A program made the position numbers and the translations under genes. Under the pieces are notes generated by a model, which was not told the DNA's origin, ran no database searches, and saw nothing but the letters and a program-made list of their open reading frames with translations. DNA of 6,645 bases, taken from contig SFGN01000104.1 of the NCBI GenBank assembly GCA_004556565.1, forward strand, positions 1 through 6,645, given 5' to 3'. This document shows positions 5,389 to 6,645 of the stretch, piece after piece. Position 1 is the first letter of the stretch; every line of letters begins with the position of its first letter. This DNA is from Lachnospiraceae bacterium. GTDB taxonomy: Bacteria; Bacillota_A; Clostridia; Lachnospirales; Lachnospiraceae.

Positions 5389-6579
5389 ATGCGTGTTTTG
5401 CAAATCGGAGGAACATATGTTGGCGCACAAAGGATCATTGAAGGCGAAACGCACAGATGGCTTATCAAAAACGGTCATGAGAGCCGGGTGTTGTACGCTA
5501 TTGGAGAGCCGGACGATGAGAACACCGTTTGTTATGAAACACGTCCGGAGAACCTGTCACGGAGGCTGTTAAACAAAGTTTTCGGCAATACCCCCTGCTA
5601 TGCCCGCCCGCAGACACGCCGGATTATTCGTTATATAAAAGAATGGAAGCCGGATGTCGTGCATCTTCATGTGTTGCACCACGGATATGCGGATTACATA
5701 TTTCTTTTGAATTTTCTTGCCCGTGAGCAGATACCTGTTGTATTTACCATGCACGATATGTGGGAGGCAACAGGTGGATGCTATCATTATTCGGCGCAAC
5801 AATGTGATGGTTATAAAAACGGTTGCTGTAATTGCCCAGCTGAACCGGTGACGCTGGATTGCAAGCCGAGCCAAACCGAAAAATATTTTTCGGTTAAAAA
5901 AAAGATTTTCAAAAAGCTGAATAATCCCTGCTTTGTTGCCGTTTCTCCGTGGGTTGCGGAGGAAGCAAAGCAAACTGCACTTGCAACCTATCCTATATAC
6001 ACCGTTTGGAATGCAGTGAGTTATACGGAGAAGACGGCTTTGCCTAAGAGGGCAAATGGCAAATTCGGGATTGTCGGAGTTGCGGCGTGTTGGGACAAAC
6101 GAAAAGGTATCGATCGATTCCTTGAACTAGCGCAATTGCTCGGTGACGGATATGAGATCCGACTGGTCGGAGAAGTCAGCACCGACATAAAAGAAAGAGC
6201 GCCGAAAAACATCGTTTTTCTCGGCAGGGTAAACGATGCGGCGAAATTGTCCGCGCTGTATGCCGAAGCAGATCTGCATATCAGTATGTCCTTCGAGGAG
6301 ACTTTTGGCATGACCTTTATCGAAGCCGCCTTTGTCGGCACAAAAAGTTTGGGATTCAATAAAACTGCGATCCCGTATGTTATTGAAAAAGTATTTGGAT
6401 ATGTGATAGATAGCAACGATGTTTCGGACATGGTTAATACCATTCACGAATTAAATCAACACAGAGAAAATTGCAAACTCAATTCAGAAGAAATAGTTGC
6501 CGTAAGAGATTTTTTCTCCGCAGATCGCATGGCGAAAGGTTATTACCATGTCTACGAAAGGGCGATTAACAAAAAATGA
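5389..6579 (+). CDS. Glycosyltransferase family 4, WcaC-like, with cysteine cluster
   Basis: The 396-residue product is a GT-B enzyme resembling the colanic-acid-type glycosyltransferase WcaC. The acceptor domain has MRVLQIGGTY, WKPDVVHLHVLHHGY (86-100) and VVFTMHDMW (117-125). Next comes TGGCYHYS followed by a cysteine cluster (C131, C139, C146, C147, C149), a feature of this branch. The donor domain has GIVGVAACWDKRKG (227-240, with K239 near the usual phosphate-binding Lys), IRLVGEV (257-263), VFLGR (276-280) and SFEETFGMTFIEAAFVG (301-317) with a full EX7E pair, E304 and E312. It is predicted to be a late-acting glycosyltransferase for the same repeat unit. It lies 12 nt after the previous gene and its stop overlaps the next start (ATGA, 6576-6579). 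G+C of a sampled part is about 48%, like genes 1 and 4. Sugar specificity is not predictable. Confidence 0.94.
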   Translation: MRVLQIGGTYVGAQRIIEGETHRWLIKNGHESRVLYAIGEPDDENTVCYETRPENLSRRLLNKVFGNTPCYARPQTRRIIRYIKEWKPDVVHLHVLHHGYADYIFLLNFLAREQIPVVFTMHDMWEATGGCYHYSAQQCDGYKNGCCNCPAEPVTLDCKPSQTEKYFSVKKKIFKKLNNPCFVAVSPWVAEEAKQTALATYPIYTVWNAVSYTEKTALPKRANGKFGIVGVAACWDKRKGIDRFLELAQLLGDGYEIRLVGEVSTDIKERAPKNIVFLGRVNDAAKLSALYAEADLHISMSFEETFGMTFIEAAFVGTKSLGFNKTAIPYVIEKVFGYVIDSNDVSDMVNTIHELNQHRENCKLNSEEIVAVRDFFSADRMAKGYYHVYERAINKK

Positions 6580-6645
6580 AATTAAAACATTTACTACAAA
6601 CGAGTCTCGTATCAGCTGTTATCAATATTGCCCTTACACCGATAG
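6576..6645 (+). CDS. Partial CDS, N-terminus of a hydrophobic membrane protein, possibly Wzx-type flippase
   Basis: Only 23 complete codons are visible before the window ends; the frame stays open. The start overlaps the previous stop as ATGA. The visible residues are a short basic head (MKLKH) and then a hydrophobic stretch (SLVSAVINIALTPI), consistent with a first transmembrane helix. The wording xNxxLTPI resembles the start of MATE/MOP-superfamily polysaccharide flippases (Wzx), and a flippase is one of the parts this operon still lacks. A polymerase, an acyltransferase or another membrane protein is also possible. The ribosome site is weak (AAAGGG at 6557-6562, about 13 nt upstream), so translation is probably coupled to the preceding gene. 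Confidence 0.6.
   Translation, partial: MKLKHLLQTSLVSAVINIALTPI

Noticed and set aside
6021..6443. 140-codon minus-strand open frame opposite the last glycosyltransferase.
   Set aside because: It mirrors the donor domain of a clear GT4 enzyme and its translation is low-complexity and Ser-rich without family features.
1..6645. Search for CRISPR repeats, tRNA/rRNA genes, insertion-sequence ends, riboswitches, phage or defence genes.
   Set aside because: Coding genes fill nearly the whole window and no such element was seen by reading both strands; no gap exceeds 17 nt.

Overview
The window is an internal slice of a polysaccharide (capsule or exopolysaccharide) biosynthesis operon. All genes are on the + strand and packed end to end, with no intergenic gap longer than 17 nt. 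The source is most likely a Gram-positive Bacillota of the class Clostridia. The evidence is moderate G+C (hand-counted about 44-49% in most genes), strong purine-rich Shine-Dalgarno sites, use of GTG as a start, and a sugar transferase whose wording (LWNQDDL, EKYGAND, GRDELEIPVKAKLDGEY) resembles Firmicute lipid-carrier sugar transferases. The genus cannot be fixed from the sequence.

Layout, left to right: (1) the 3' part of a membrane-associated undecaprenyl-phosphate sugar-1-phosphate transferase (2-409), which starts the repeat unit; (2) an NAD(P)-binding SDR / sugar epimerase-like protein (406-1323), clearly more A+T-rich than its neighbours; (3) a WbuB/WcaI-like GT-B glycosyltransferase (1341-2588); (4) a classical GT4 glycosyltransferase (2585-3649); (5) a left-handed beta-helix O-acetyltransferase (3646-4194); (6) a divergent GT-B glycosyltransferase with a GTG start (4204-5376); (7) a WcaC-like GT4 glycosyltransferase with a cysteine cluster (5389-6579); (8) the first 23 codons of a hydrophobic protein, possibly the Wzx flippase (6576-6645, cut by the window end).

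How they would work together (inference): the sugar transferase puts the first sugar phosphate on undecaprenyl phosphate at the inner face of the membrane. The SDR may supply or modify an unusual nucleotide sugar. Four glycosyltransferases extend the chain, so a repeat unit of about five sugars is possible if each adds one residue. The hexapeptide-repeat enzyme probably O-acetylates one residue, and a flippase starting at the right edge would export the lipid-linked unit. Four junctions share an ATGA stop/start overlap, which points to translational coupling along one polycistronic mRNA. No promoter, terminator, RNA gene, CRISPR array or mobile element is visible.

I see no wholly new system here. 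The points worth a second look are the A+T-rich SDR gene with a non-standard nucleotide-binding loop and unclear catalytic residues, two glycosyltransferases departing from the EX7E motif, and the cysteine cluster in the last glycosyltransferase.
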